In this document: piece after piece, positions 27,322 to 36,540 of the stretch
How positions within the stretch are numbered: the stretch's first letter is position 1
How the letters are laid out: each line of letters begins with the position of its first letter
Assembly: GCA_949291555.1 (NCBI GenBank)
Contig: CASEWE010000005.1
Coordinates: forward strand, 1 to 64,000
Length of the DNA stretch: 64,000 bases
Reading direction: 5' to 3'
Source: an uncultured Bacteroidales bacterium
GTDB taxonomy: Bacteria > Bacteroidota > Bacteroidia > Bacteroidales > P3
The notes under the pieces: generated by a model
The model's input: only the letters and a program-made list of their open reading frames with translations
What the model was told of the DNA's origin: nothing
The model's database searches: none
Program-made: the position numbers and the translations under genes

Positions 27322-27487
27322 AGCCAAGCGATGCAATGGCGGGAATGCCGGTTGAACGGCTGGAACTTTTGACTTTAACGGCTTCCGGCATCACGGCTTC
27401 CAGCCCGGCTTTTCGCCATCCACGAAGACAGAAGCGGCCCGGCCAAGCCAAATGAGCAAATTCCTTGGCTCGGCGCTCGCCTTTCGC

Positions 27488-27495
27488 TATCTTTG
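27488..27495 (+). promoter_or_regulatory. Distal -7 box in the repeat pair
   Basis: TATCTTTG in unit 1 of the repeat, upstream of the cyclophilin gene. Confidence 0.5.
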
Positions 27496-27568
27496 TTAGC
27501 ACGAAGATAGGAGGCGGCTCGGCCAAGCCAAACGAGCAAGCTCGTTTGGCTTGGCGCTCGCCTTTCGC

Positions 27569-27576
27569 TATCTTTG
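27569..27576 (+). promoter_or_regulatory. Proximal -7 box in the repeat pair
   Basis: TATCTTTG followed by C in unit 2, 81 nt after the distal box and 138 nt before the cyclophilin ATG. Confidence 0.55.
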
Positions 27577-27714
27577 CAGGATGCATTTCCCGGAACAGGG
27601 GCCCTGCCATTGCCCGCTTTAAAGGGGAAGGCTCTTTTCTCCCCCGAACGGAACGCCGGAACAGCCGGGAAAAGCACCGCTAAAAACAAAAAAAACAGCA
27701 AAAACAAAGATACC

Positions 27715-28401
27715 ATGAAACGATTCACATACATCGCGGCCCTTTTCGCGGCCCTGTTGCTAAACCAAACTCCTATGAAAGCCCAAAGCGCCTACCCGCA
27801 AGTCGAAACCGTTCCGGAACAAATGGTCGTAATCCATACCCCTTACGGCGACATGACGGCCAAACTCTACAACCAGACCCCGTTGCACCGGGACAACTTC
27901 GTCAAGCTCGTGAAAGCCGAAATGTACGACAGCACCCTGTTCCACAGGGTCATCAAGGATTTCATGATCCAAGGCGGCGATCCCCAGTCCAAACATGCCT
28001 CTCCCGGGCAAATGCTGGGCACCGGGGACCTCGGATATACCATACCGGCCGAAATCGCAGCCGGCCTTATCCACAAGAAAGGCGCCCTTTGCGCCGCCCG
28101 GATGGGCGACAACGTGAATCCCCAGCGAGCCTCTTCCGCATCCCAGTTCTACATCGTACAGGGACGCGTCTACACGCCCGAGGAAATCAGCATGCTCAAG
28201 ACCCGTTTCGGCGTGCAGCTGACCCCCGAACAGGAAAAAGCCTATACCACCGTGGGCGGGACCCCGCACTTGGACAACCAGTATACCGTGTTCGGCGAAG
28301 TGGTGAGCGGGCTGGAAGTGATCGACAAGATTGCCGCCCAGCAGACTGACGGCAACGACCGTCCCGTGGTCGACATCCCCATGACCATCACCCTCAAATA
28401 A
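27715..28401 (+). CDS. Exported cyclophilin-type peptidyl-prolyl cis-trans isomerase
   Basis: A 228-residue protein with a signal peptide (YIAALFAALLLNQTPMKA) and a cyclophilin domain. It has FHRVIKDFMIQGGDP (catalytic Arg and the Phe/Gln pocket), SASQFYIVQG and LDNQYTVFGEVVSG. It would catalyse proline isomerisation during folding of exported proteins. An insertion of about 25 residues (RVYTPEEISMLKTRFGVQLT) between the active-site strands is typical of Bacteroidales homologues. Transcription is probably from the repeat-borne promoters upstream. Confidence 0.92.
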   Translation: MKRFTYIAALFAALLLNQTPMKAQSAYPQVETVPEQMVVIHTPYGDMTAKLYNQTPLHRDNFVKLVKAEMYDSTLFHRVIKDFMIQGGDPQSKHASPGQMLGTGDLGYTIPAEIAAGLIHKKGALCAARMGDNVNPQRASSASQFYIVQGRVYTPEEISMLKTRFGVQLTPEQEKAYTTVGGTPHLDNQYTVFGEVVSGLEVIDKIAAQQTDGNDRPVVDIPMTITLK

Positions 28402-28448
28402 AGGAACTTCCAATAACGGGAAACACCGATTTCCCATCTTGTAATGCC

Positions 28449-29474
28449 ATGCAACTGAAAGAAAAAATAGAAACCCTCTTGGAGGAGGCCCGCAAAATCA
28501 GGATCGCCTCGCTCGAAGAATCCGAGAATTACCGGATCCGCCTGCTCGGGAAAAAAGGCGAACTGAACCGCTTGTTCGAGGAATTCAAGCAAGTGGAGCC
28601 TTCGTTGAAGAAAGACCTGGGACAATCGCTCAACCAGCTGAAAAACGCGGTGCAAGAAGCCATACAAAAAGCCCGTGAAGAATTTCAAGGGCAGAACCTT
28701 TCCGAAGAAGACCCCGCCTTGGACCTTACCCGCCCCGTGGAAACCGGAACAGGCTACCGGCACCCCCTTTCATTGGTGAAAGAAGAAATTTTCCGGATTT
28801 TCGCCGGCATCGGCTTCGACATTTCCGATGGTCCGGAAATCGAAGACGACTGGCATCTCTTCACGGCCCTGAATTTCTCGCCCGAACACCCTGCCCGCGA
28901 CATGCAGGACACCTTCTTCATCGAGAAAAACGGGGGAATAACCGATGTCGCGCTCCGCACCCATACCTCCTCGGTGCAGATCCGGGCCATGGAGACCCAG
29001 CCTCTTCCCATCCGAACGCTCTGCCCGGGGCGGGTATACCGGAACGAGGTCGTTTCGGCCCGCGCGCACTGCTTTTTCCATCAAGTGGAAGGCCTTTATG
29101 TCGACAAGGGCGTCTCCTATGCCGACCTGCGGGAAGTGCTGCTGTACTTCGCCAAGGAAATGTTCGGCCCAAAGACCCGGATCCGGCTTCGTCCCTCCTA
29201 CTTCCCTTTCACGGAACCTTCGGCCGAAATGGACATTGCCTGCTCGCTCTGCGGCGGGAAAGGATGTTCCTTGTGCAAAGGCACCGGCTGGGTTGAAATC
29301 CTGGGCTGCGGGATGGTAGACCCCAACGTGCTGGAGAATTGCCGTATCGACCCGGCTCTTTACAGCGGTTTCGCGTTCGGCATGGGCGTGGAGCGGATTG
29401 CGAACCTGCTCTACCGGGTCAACGACTTGCGCCTTTTCTCCGAAAACGACAAACGTTTCCTTTCCCAATTCTGA
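28449..29474 (+). CDS. pheS: Phenylalanyl-tRNA synthetase alpha subunit
   Basis: A 341-residue class II synthetase subunit. The N-terminal coiled coil binds tRNA. The catalytic core has GFDISDGPEIEDDWHLF, motif 2 near LCPGRVYRNE and motif 3 in GFAFGMGVERIANLLY. A four-cysteine insert (CSLCGGKGCSLCKGTGW) of the kind found in many Bacteroidetes PheS proteins is present. It follows the cyclophilin gene by 47 nt, with only a weak hairpin between. pheT is not adjacent. Confidence 0.96.
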   Translation: MQLKEKIETLLEEARKIRIASLEESENYRIRLLGKKGELNRLFEEFKQVEPSLKKDLGQSLNQLKNAVQEAIQKAREEFQGQNLSEEDPALDLTRPVETGTGYRHPLSLVKEEIFRIFAGIGFDISDGPEIEDDWHLFTALNFSPEHPARDMQDTFFIEKNGGITDVALRTHTSSVQIRAMETQPLPIRTLCPGRVYRNEVVSARAHCFFHQVEGLYVDKGVSYADLREVLLYFAKEMFGPKTRIRLRPSYFPFTEPSAEMDIACSLCGGKGCSLCKGTGWVEILGCGMVDPNVLENCRIDPALYSGFAFGMGVERIANLLYRVNDLRLFSENDKRFLSQF

Positions 29475-29491
29475 AAATACCGGAGCCTACC

Positions 29492-30508
29492 ATGAGCAGA
29501 AAAACCAAAAACGCTCCGGCCGGCATCCTGGCCCTTGCATGCCTGATAACCTTCGGCGCGCCCGCTTGCAAGCCAAAACCGGGAAACGTTCCCGCCGCGA
29601 CGGGACAAGCCCAGGCCGCGAAGACGGCCATCCCCGAATGCGATGCCGATTCGGCTTACGCGTTCGTCGAAGCACAAGCAGCCTTCGGGCCCCGCATACC
29701 CAATTCCCAAGCCCAGAAGGACTGCGCCGCTTACCTTGCCGATGAACTTGCACGCTTCGGAGCCCAGACCCAGACGCAACGCTTCCAAGCCCGCCGCTGG
29801 GACGGCGAACTTTTGGAAGGCTACAACATCATCGCTTCCATCCGTCCGGAAAAAACGCAACGGATCCTCTTGTGCGCGCATTGGGACTCCAGGCCTTACG
29901 CCGACAACGAACCCGGCCACGACATGCGCCGCCAAGCCATAGACGGGGCCAACGATGGCGCCAGCGGAACCGGGGTCCTGCTGGAAATCGCCCGGGTCCT
30001 GCAACAGAACCCGCCTCCAATAGGCGTAGACATCATTCTTTTCGACTTGGAGGACTCCGGGAAACCGCAATGGGAACCTAACGCCCGGGGAGACGAGTAC
30101 ACGTGGGCCTTGGGGTCGCAACATTGGGCAAACAACCCGCATATCCCGGGTTACACGGCCCTTTACGGCATCCTGCTCGACATGGTAGGCACGCGCAACC
30201 CCTGCTTCGCCATGGAAGCCACCTCGGTGTACTATGCCCAGGACATCCTGCAAAAGACGTGGGGAAAAGCCGCCCGGTTAGGATACGCCAACATTTTCCA
30301 AAGCCGCCGCACCCCCGCCATTATCGATGATCACCTTTTCATCAACGAGATCACCGGCATCCCCACCATCGATATCATCCATTACGATGGACAGTCGGGA
30401 ACCGGATTCTTTCCGCAATGGCACACCCGCCAGGACAACATGGAAAACATATCGGCCTCCACGCTCAAGATAGTAGGAGACGTGGTACTGGCCATGATCT
30501 TCGACTAA
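29492..30508 (+). CDS. M28-family peptidase / glutaminyl-peptide cyclotransferase-like lipoprotein
   Basis: A 338-residue lipoprotein: signal ILALACLITFGAPAC with the lipidated Cys near residue 26. The M28/QC fold has metal ligands in CAHWDSR (His about 128), DGANDGASGTG (Asp), FDLEDSG (Glu) and a C-terminal WHTRQDN (His). Either an aminopeptidase or a glutaminyl cyclase, which makes N-terminal pyroglutamate on exported proteins, is possible. The context of 17 nt after pheS does not discriminate. QC is attractive because it matches the extended FDLED region. Confidence 0.82.
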   Translation: MSRKTKNAPAGILALACLITFGAPACKPKPGNVPAATGQAQAAKTAIPECDADSAYAFVEAQAAFGPRIPNSQAQKDCAAYLADELARFGAQTQTQRFQARRWDGELLEGYNIIASIRPEKTQRILLCAHWDSRPYADNEPGHDMRRQAIDGANDGASGTGVLLEIARVLQQNPPPIGVDIILFDLEDSGKPQWEPNARGDEYTWALGSQHWANNPHIPGYTALYGILLDMVGTRNPCFAMEATSVYYAQDILQKTWGKAARLGYANIFQSRRTPAIIDDHLFINEITGIPTIDIIHYDGQSGTGFFPQWHTRQDNMENISASTLKIVGDVVLAMIFD

Positions 30509-30580
30509 ACGCCGACAGCGGACAATGCCGGGAAAGATGCCGGCCGGCAGGTGAAACCTTTTGAACCAAGCATCTGTAAA

Positions 30581-32104
30581 ATGCAACTGAAAAGTTTGGC
30601 CAAGCAGACTGTCATATACGGGATTCCCTCCATCGTAGGAAGGTTCCTGAACTACCTCTTGGTCCCGCTTTACACCTACAATTTCGCCCCCGGACAGTAC
30701 GGCATCGTCATCGAGCTCTATGCCTACGTAGCCCTGTTGCTGGTCCTGCTCACCTACGGGATGGAGACCACGTTTTTCCGTTTCATGAAGAAATACCCGG
30801 AAAAACGGGATGTCTACAGCACGGCGGTCTGGTCGCTGACGGCAACAACCGCCTTGTTCCTCGCGCTTGTCCTGATTTTCCACAACGATATAAGCACAGG
30901 CTTGGGTTATCCCGAAAACGGCCGCTACATCGCTTGGTTCGGCATCATCCTTTCGGCCGACGTGCTCTCGGCCCTGCCTTTCTGCCTCTTGCGCGAGCAA
31001 AACAAAGCTCTGCGCTTCGCCCTGCTCAAGTCGCTGAATATCCTTGTCAATATTTTCTTCAACCTCTTCTTCATCGTTTTTTGCCCCCGCCTTGCGCAAG
31101 CTTTCCCCGAAAGCTGGATAGCCCAAGCGTACGACCCTTCGGTAGGCGTGGGCTATATCTTCATCTCGAACCTCATTGCAAGCCTCTTCACCTTTCTTTG
31201 CCTCTGGCCCGAATGGCGCTACTTGCGCTGCGTCTTCCGCTGGAAGATGTGGAAAGAAATGATGGTCTATACCTTGCCGGTAATGATTTGGGGACTGGCC
31301 GGAATCATCAATGGCACTTTCGACCGGATACTGCTCAAGTACCTTAACCCCGAGCCGGCGCAAGCCATGGAACAAGTGGGCATTTACGGCGCCTGCTACA
31401 AGCTTTCCATCCTCATGACCCTCTTCGTGCAAGCTTTCCGTTATGCCGCGGAACCCTTTTTCTTCAAGCAGATGGACAGCCGGGACGCACCCCGGACCTA
31501 CGCCACGGTGATGCGGTACTTCGTCATCGCCTGCTCTTTCATCTACTTGGCCTGCGTCCTCTTTCTCGATCCCCTCATGCACTTTGTAGGCACCGATTAC
31601 CGGGAGGGTGCCGACGTGGTACCCATCCTGCTCATGGCGAACCTCTTCCTGGGCATTTTCTTCAACCTTTCGATCTGGTACAAGATCTGCGACAAGACCC
31701 AAGTAGGCATGTACCTCTCCCTGATCGGGGCCGGCATCACCATCGGGCTCAATTTCCTGCTTATTCCCGTTGCCGGCTACCATGGAGCCGCCTGGACCGT
31801 ATTTGCCTGCTATTTCATCCTCTGCGTGCTTTCTTACCTCTGGGGGCAGAAATTCTATCCGGTTCCTTATCCCGTAAAAAGGATTTCGGCATACATCGTT
31901 TCCGTTGTCTTGCTCGGCCTCCCGAGCCTCTTGCTGGCTTGGCCGTCCCAGACCGTCAAACTGCTTTACGGATTAGTTGCCCTGGCCGTCTTCGGGCTGG
32001 CAATGGCAAAATCGGAACCCGGGCTTCCGGCTTTGGCCAAAGACGTGCTCCGGAGCGTAACGCCCGGGCGCAAGAAGAAACCTGAAAATCGAGGACAAGC
32101 ATGA
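30581..32104 (+). CDS. Polysaccharide/lipid-linked oligosaccharide flippase (Wzx-like)
   Basis: A 507-residue polytopic protein with about 12-14 membrane helices in the MOP/Wzx pattern. It begins [30 protein letters not shown] and contains [11 protein letters not shown] and a mid-protein [11 protein letters not shown] loop. Such proteins flip undecaprenyl-linked sugars across the inner membrane. The ATG at 30581 gives the family's usual N-terminus; a GTG upstream is less likely. It overlaps the next gene by 4 nt (ATGA), so the two are translationally coupled. Confidence 0.88.
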   Translation: MQLKSLAKQTVIYGIPSIVGRFLNYLLVPLYTYNFAPGQYGIVIELYAYVALLLVLLTYGMETTFFRFMKKYPEKRDVYSTAVWSLTATTALFLALVLIFHNDISTGLGYPENGRYIAWFGIILSADVLSALPFCLLREQNKALRFALLKSLNILVNIFFNLFFIVFCPRLAQAFPESWIAQAYDPSVGVGYIFISNLIASLFTFLCLWPEWRYLRCVFRWKMWKEMMVYTLPVMIWGLAGIINGTFDRILLKYLNPEPAQAMEQVGIYGACYKLSILMTLFVQAFRYAAEPFFFKQMDSRDAPRTYATVMRYFVIACSFIYLACVLFLDPLMHFVGTDYREGADVVPILLMANLFLGIFFNLSIWYKICDKTQVGMYLSLIGAGITIGLNFLLIPVAGYHGAAWTVFACYFILCVLSYLWGQKFYPVPYPVKRISAYIVSVVLLGLPSLLLAWPSQTVKLLYGLVALAVFGLAMAKSEPGLPALAKDVLRSVTPGRKKKPENRGQA

Positions 32105-32805
32105 AAAAAGGACAGAACTATTACATGGCATTCCTCCTGCTTTCCGTTGCCGCCTTAATGGCCTTGGCTGCCTTTTCTTCCTTGCCTGGGGAAAAGTTCT
32201 GGAATGTCTTGCTGCTGCTGCCGGCATTGCTTATGATTCCAGCCTTGGCATTCCGCGCCCGCGACCCGGAACCGGCCGGGAAGCATCCGGCCGGGGAAAC
32301 GCCTCAAAAGACTGCCCAAGGGGCCGGGGAACCTTCCCTTTCCGTGCGGAACGAAAAGCTCCCGCCCCTGCGCATACCGGTGTGCAACCTGTCGCAAAAC
32401 GAATTGCCGGCTTATGCCACGTCCGAATCGGCCGGCATGGATTTGAGAGCCTTCCTGCCCGATGGTCCCATCCTTGTGGAACCGGGCCGGCAAGCCATGA
32501 TACCCACCGGGCTGCACATCGGGCTTCCGCCTGGTTTCGAAGCCCAGATCCGCCCCCGAAGCGGATTGGCCGCAAAAAACGGAATCACCGTGCTCAACAG
32601 CCCCGGAACAATCGATGCCGACTACCGGGGAGAAATAAAAATCCTGCTTGTGAACCTCTCCCAATCGGATTTCACGGTCAATAACGGAGAGCGTATCGCC
32701 CAAATGGTCATCGCACGCCATGAAAGAGCCGAATGGACACCCGTCCAAACGCTTTCCCAGACCGGACGGGGAACCGGAGGATTCGGACATACCGGAAAAA
32801 ACTAA
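32101..32805 (+). CDS. dut: dUTP diphosphatase with N-terminal two-helix membrane extension
   Basis: The last 145 residues (from about [13 protein letters not shown], residue 88) are an ordinary trimeric dUTPase. All five motifs are present: [42 protein letters not shown] and [11 protein letters not shown]. It would hydrolyse dUTP to dUMP. Unusually, about 85 extra residues precede it: two hydrophobic helices (about 9-27 and 33-51) and a Pro/Gly-rich linker. The ATG overlaps the flippase stop (ATGA), so this long start is credible. No good start for a bare dUTPase is obvious. Confidence 0.88.
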   Translation: MKKGQNYYMAFLLLSVAALMALAAFSSLPGEKFWNVLLLLPALLMIPALAFRARDPEPAGKHPAGETPQKTAQGAGEPSLSVRNEKLPPLRIPVCNLSQNELPAYATSESAGMDLRAFLPDGPILVEPGRQAMIPTGLHIGLPPGFEAQIRPRSGLAAKNGITVLNSPGTIDADYRGEIKILLVNLSQSDFTVNNGERIAQMVIARHERAEWTPVQTLSQTGRGTGGFGHTGKN

Positions 32806-32810
32806 ACCTT

Positions 32811-33809
32811 ATGAAAATCATCATCCCCATGGCCGGCCTCGGGAAAAGGATGCGGCCGCACACGCTCACAACTCCCAAACCCCTCATCCATTTGGCAGGG
32901 AAATCCATCGTGGAGCATTTGGTCGGGGAAATCGCCTCGGCTGTGGCTCAACCCATAGAAGAAATCGCTTTCGTCATGGGGCATTTCGGGCCGCAAGCAG
33001 AAGAAGCCGTCCGGGAATCGGCCAGGCGGATCGGCGCCGAAAGCCGCATTTACTACCAAGAAGAGCCGTTAGGAACCGCGCATGCCATCCTTTGCGCCGC
33101 GCCCTCGCTCAACGGCCCGGTCGTAGTTGCCTTTGCCGATACCATCTTCTATTGTTCCAAGCCTCTCGACCTGCAACACGACTCGATTATCTGGACGAAG
33201 GAAGTGGAAGATCCGAGTTCCTTCGGCGTTGTATTGACCGACAGTAACCACAAAATCAAGGGTTTTATTGAAAAACCCCAGACCGCTGTTTCCAACCAGG
33301 CCATTATCGGGATTTATTTCTTCAAGGACGGCGAAAACCTGAAAAACGAACTGCAATACCTCATCGAGCACGACATTCGGAAAGGGACGGAATACCAGCT
33401 TACCGATGCCTTGCAGAACATGATGGAAAAAGGATTGGATTTCTTCAATGAACCGGTAGACGAATGGCTGGATTGCGGGAACAAGGATGCCACGGTAGCC
33501 ACCCACACCCGCGTGCTGGAACACCAGGGGCATTACGTTTCACCGGAAGCCGTCATCGAGGATTCGGTCATCCTTCCTCCTTGCCATATTGCCGCCGGAG
33601 TCCGGATCGGCCACTCCGTAGTGGGCCCTTACGTGTCGATCGGCAACGAAAGCCGGATTTCCAACTCCATTCTTCAGGAAAGCATCCTGCAAAAAAAAGT
33701 GCAGATCGAGAACGCCCTTATCCGCCAATCCATGATCGGGAACGAAGCCGGGGTCAGGGTCTCGGCCAACCAGCTAAGCCTGGGAGACTTTTCCCATTTT
33801 GAATGTTGA
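32811..33809 (+). CDS. Sugar-phosphate nucleotidyltransferase with left-handed beta-helix
   Basis: A 332-residue enzyme with the NTP-transferase signature at the start (MKIIIPMAGLGKRMRPHTL, KPLIHLAGK) and catalytic DT in VAFADTIF. The C-terminal hexapeptide repeats (VIEDSVILPPCHIAAGVRIG) form a beta-helix, as in glucose-1-phosphate thymidylyl- or uridylyltransferases. It would activate a sugar-1-phosphate as NDP-sugar. It follows dut by 5 nt and overlaps the region before the TPR gene, in the same operon as the flippase. Confidence 0.88.
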   Translation: MKIIIPMAGLGKRMRPHTLTTPKPLIHLAGKSIVEHLVGEIASAVAQPIEEIAFVMGHFGPQAEEAVRESARRIGAESRIYYQEEPLGTAHAILCAAPSLNGPVVVAFADTIFYCSKPLDLQHDSIIWTKEVEDPSSFGVVLTDSNHKIKGFIEKPQTAVSNQAIIGIYFFKDGENLKNELQYLIEHDIRKGTEYQLTDALQNMMEKGLDFFNEPVDEWLDCGNKDATVATHTRVLEHQGHYVSPEAVIEDSVILPPCHIAAGVRIGHSVVGPYVSIGNESRISNSILQESILQKKVQIENALIRQSMIGNEAGVRVSANQLSLGDFSHFEC

Positions 33810-33831
33810 ATCCCCAAATTCCCAATCCCGC

Positions 33832-35658
33832 ATGAACGTCCGCATCCCCTTTGCCATCTTGCATCTCTTGCTATCCGCCTGCCTGCTCGCCGGATGGACA
33901 GACGGGGCTTTCGCGCAAAAAGGCCCCGCAAGGGAAAAGAGCCCGGCCGGCACGCCGTCTTCCAACCGGGGAAAATCCTCCAAAAGCATCCGCCCTGCAT
34001 CCGGCTCGCCGGCTGAAACGAATGCCTCCGCAGACTCCCTCTTCTTCGATGCCACTACGCTTTTCCTGACGGAAAGGCCGCAAGAAGCGCTGGAGGCCTA
34101 CCGGCTCCTTTTGGAAAAAGAACCCGGCAATGCCACTGCTGCTTACCAGATAGCCAACATCCTGGCCTCGGCCAAGCAATTTTCCCAAGCCCTTGCTTAT
34201 GCCGAAAAAGCATGCGCGCTCGAACCCGGCAACGAATGGTTCCAGTTCCTGCTCGCCCAATTGTACAAGAGCATCCGCCATTTCGAACAAGCAGCCGAAG
34301 CCTTCCGGAAGCTGGAAAACCTCCGGCCCGACAACTTGGACTTCTTTTACGAAGAAGCCAACATGCATGTCCTCTCCGGGAACCTGGAGGAAGCCATCGA
34401 GGTTTACGACCGTCTCGAAGAAAGACTGGGCCCTACCGATACCTGGACCATGCAGAAATACAAAATCTACCTGAACATGGGCAACGGGAAAGCAGCCCGG
34501 CAGGAGATAGAAGCCATCAGCAAAGCCATTCCCGGACAAGTGAAGTACTTGGAAATGCTGGCCCAGATGTGCATGAAGGAAAAGGACTACAAGCAAGCCT
34601 ACGCCTACCTCAAGCGGATTCTGGAAATCAGTCCCGACGACCCCTACATCCATGTTTCCTTGGCCGATTACTACCGCAATGTAGGAAACTTCAAGCAGGC
34701 CTTCCACGCTTTGGAAAAAGCCGTAACCAACCCCAATCTCGACTTCCAAACCAAACTGAGCGTGCTGCAGGCCTATTATACCGGGCAGGACGACCTGAAA
34801 CCCGAAGGGGATCTCATTGCCCAAGCCCTCCAGCTTTTCCAAGCCCTGAACCGCACCCATCCCGATGAAGCGCAAGGCTTTTTCATCCATGCCAAGTTCC
34901 TGATCCTGATAGAACGCGGCCCGGAAGCGCTTCCCTTGCTGGAACAGGCATTGACGCTGGATTCCTCTGCCTATTCCACTTGGGACCTGCTTTTGTATGC
35001 CTGCAACATGGCGCAAGACACGGCCCGCATGGAAAAATACGGGAAAGCCGCTTCGGCACGATTCCCCGAACAACCCGGACCGGAAATGTACTTGGCAATC
35101 GCCTCTTTCCTGAAAGGGGATTACGCCGCCGCGGCGGAACAAGCCCAAGCCAGCCTCGGAAAAGATTTCCTCAAAAACCCTTTCTTGCAAAAAGTGAACT
35201 GGCAAATCTTAGGCGATGCCTATTTCGAGCTCGGAAAAGAACAAGAAAGCCTTTCCGCCTACGAACACTTGTTCAGGCTCGATCCCGAGGACCGCTACGT
35301 GCGCAACAACTACGCCTACTACCTGGCGCTTACCGGACGAGAGCTGGAAAAAGCCGAAAGCTTGGCTGCCCAACTGTGCAAGGAAGAACCCGGGAACCCC
35401 ACCTTCCTCGACACCTACGGCTGGGTCTTGTACCGGAAAGGCCAATACGGCAAAGCCTTGGATTACGTAAAAGCAGCTCTTGAAAACGGTTCCAGCGACG
35501 ATGCTACGGTCCTGGAACACTACGGAGACATCCTTTACCGGCTCGGGGAGCGCCGGCAAGCCTCGGAATACTGGGAAAAAGCCCTCCAGCGCGCCCGGAA
35601 AGACGCTGCCAACGCCTTGGAAGAAAAAATCAAAAACCCCGAACAATGGATTCCATAA
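33832..35658 (+). CDS. Exported tetratricopeptide-repeat protein
   Basis: A 608-residue protein with a signal peptide (FAILHLLLSACLLAGWTDGAFA). About ten to twelve TPR repeats run from residue 60 to the end, for example AAYQIANILASAKQFSQALAY, ILGDAYFELGKEQESLSAYE and TYGWVLYRKGQYGKALDYV. It probably assembles partners in the periplasm or at the outer membrane. It lies 22 nt after the nucleotidyltransferase and overlaps the DUF4292 lipoprotein gene by 13 nt. This flippase-dut-TPR-DUF4292-EnvC order is, as I remember it, conserved in Bacteroidales. Confidence 0.9.
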   Translation: MNVRIPFAILHLLLSACLLAGWTDGAFAQKGPAREKSPAGTPSSNRGKSSKSIRPASGSPAETNASADSLFFDATTLFLTERPQEALEAYRLLLEKEPGNATAAYQIANILASAKQFSQALAYAEKACALEPGNEWFQFLLAQLYKSIRHFEQAAEAFRKLENLRPDNLDFFYEEANMHVLSGNLEEAIEVYDRLEERLGPTDTWTMQKYKIYLNMGNGKAARQEIEAISKAIPGQVKYLEMLAQMCMKEKDYKQAYAYLKRILEISPDDPYIHVSLADYYRNVGNFKQAFHALEKAVTNPNLDFQTKLSVLQAYYTGQDDLKPEGDLIAQALQLFQALNRTHPDEAQGFFIHAKFLILIERGPEALPLLEQALTLDSSAYSTWDLLLYACNMAQDTARMEKYGKAASARFPEQPGPEMYLAIASFLKGDYAAAAEQAQASLGKDFLKNPFLQKVNWQILGDAYFELGKEQESLSAYEHLFRLDPEDRYVRNNYAYYLALTGRELEKAESLAAQLCKEEPGNPTFLDTYGWVLYRKGQYGKALDYVKAALENGSSDDATVLEHYGDILYRLGERRQASEYWEKALQRARKDAANALEEKIKNPEQWIP

Positions 35659-36503
35659 AAAAAACAACTGCCCGCTTGCTCGCCTGCCTGGGCTGGATCG
35701 CGTTGCTCTTCGCGGCTTTCTCCTGCCAAAGCGACCGGAAGGATCCGCAATGGCAAAACCAGAATTTCCTGCTCGATGAAGAAATAGCCCGCCAATCGAA
35801 AGATTCGGTCGACTTCATCCTGAAAAAAGCCATGCAATACAACACCCGTTTCGAAACCTTTTCCGCCCAGCTCGACATCCGGCTCCAAGGGGAAGGCCAA
35901 GGCGGGTTCTCTTTCGGAGGGCAACTCCGCGTCTCCAACGGGCAAGTCTTATGGGCCTCCCTTTCCAAGTTCTTCATCGAACCCTTCCGCATACGGCTCA
36001 CGCCCGACACCTTGGTACTTTGGAACAAGTTAGACAATTCCGCGCTCCTCTACGTGGACACGGGAACGGAAAAAGCCATGCCCTTGCTTTTCCGCTTCGG
36101 CCAATGCCTCATGATGCGGCAAATAGACACCTTGATGTTCGAGGGCGAACGGACCCTTTCTTCGCCTGATCCGGAAACTTGGAGCATCCGCGGCCTCCTC
36201 CCCGACAGCATTGCCTGGGAATGCCGCATAAACAAAGACGATTTCCGCACCCAAAGCCTGATGATGGCGCTTACCGACCAAGGCAACCAAGTCCAGATAG
36301 CGCTCTCCTACCTGGAGGGAAACGGGTTCGAGCTCCGTTTTTCCGTAAACGGCCATGAAGCGGCCAAGGCCCGCATAAGATACGAGAAACAGCAATGGAA
36401 CAAACCCTTGCGTTTTCCCATGAACCTCACTCCTGCCACAAGAATCCAGATCAACCACGGGTTCATCGAGCAAAGCAGGAACCTGCCTTCCTCCTCTTTA
36501 TGA
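35646..36503 (+). CDS. DUF4292-family lipoprotein
   Basis: A 285-residue lipoprotein (signal ending LLFAAFSC, Cys about 27). The beta-rich mature part resembles a LolA/LolB-like open barrel: FETFSAQLDIRLQGEGQG, RVSNGQVLWASLSKFF, EPFRIRLTPDTLVLWNK. DUF4292 proteins are found beside EnvC-like genes in Bacteroidetes; a lipoprotein- or lipid-handling role is inferred from the fold only. It is translationally coupled to the TPR gene. Confidence 0.85.
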   Translation: MDSIKKTTARLLACLGWIALLFAAFSCQSDRKDPQWQNQNFLLDEEIARQSKDSVDFILKKAMQYNTRFETFSAQLDIRLQGEGQGGFSFGGQLRVSNGQVLWASLSKFFIEPFRIRLTPDTLVLWNKLDNSALLYVDTGTEKAMPLLFRFGQCLMMRQIDTLMFEGERTLSSPDPETWSIRGLLPDSIAWECRINKDDFRTQSLMMALTDQGNQVQIALSYLEGNGFELRFSVNGHEAAKARIRYEKQQWNKPLRFPMNLTPATRIQINHGFIEQSRNLPSSSL

Positions 36504-36540
36504 AATCAAACGCCTTTATGAGGTCAAACGCCCCGCAACC

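Larger units (their letters stand above)
27421..27578 (+). repeat. Tandem pair of about 80-bp promoter-palindrome repeat units
   Basis: Two units (27421-27499 and 27500-27578) each run from CACGAAGA(C/T)A through a GGCGGC...CGGCCAAGCC block, a palindrome, and GGCGCTCGCC to a perfect TATCTTTG box (27488-27495 and 27569-27576). In unit 2 the palindrome is a perfect 15-bp inverted repeat (27523-27537 and 27540-27554). In unit 1 it is imperfect. Related copies occur at 49.2 kb and 54.7 kb. The two boxes would give tandem promoters for the cyclophilin gene. Confidence 0.8.
27322..27714. other. 393-bp gap between comF and the cyclophilin gene
   Basis: It holds the tandem promoter-palindrome repeat (27421-27578) described separately. 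The remaining 140 nt up to the cyclophilin start has no recognisable gene and ends in an A-rich leader, AAAACAAAGATACC. Confidence 0.6.

Noticed and set aside
33871..35205. A 444-codon open frame antisense to the TPR gene
   Set aside because: Produced by the repeated codon pattern of the TPR protein; no independent support.
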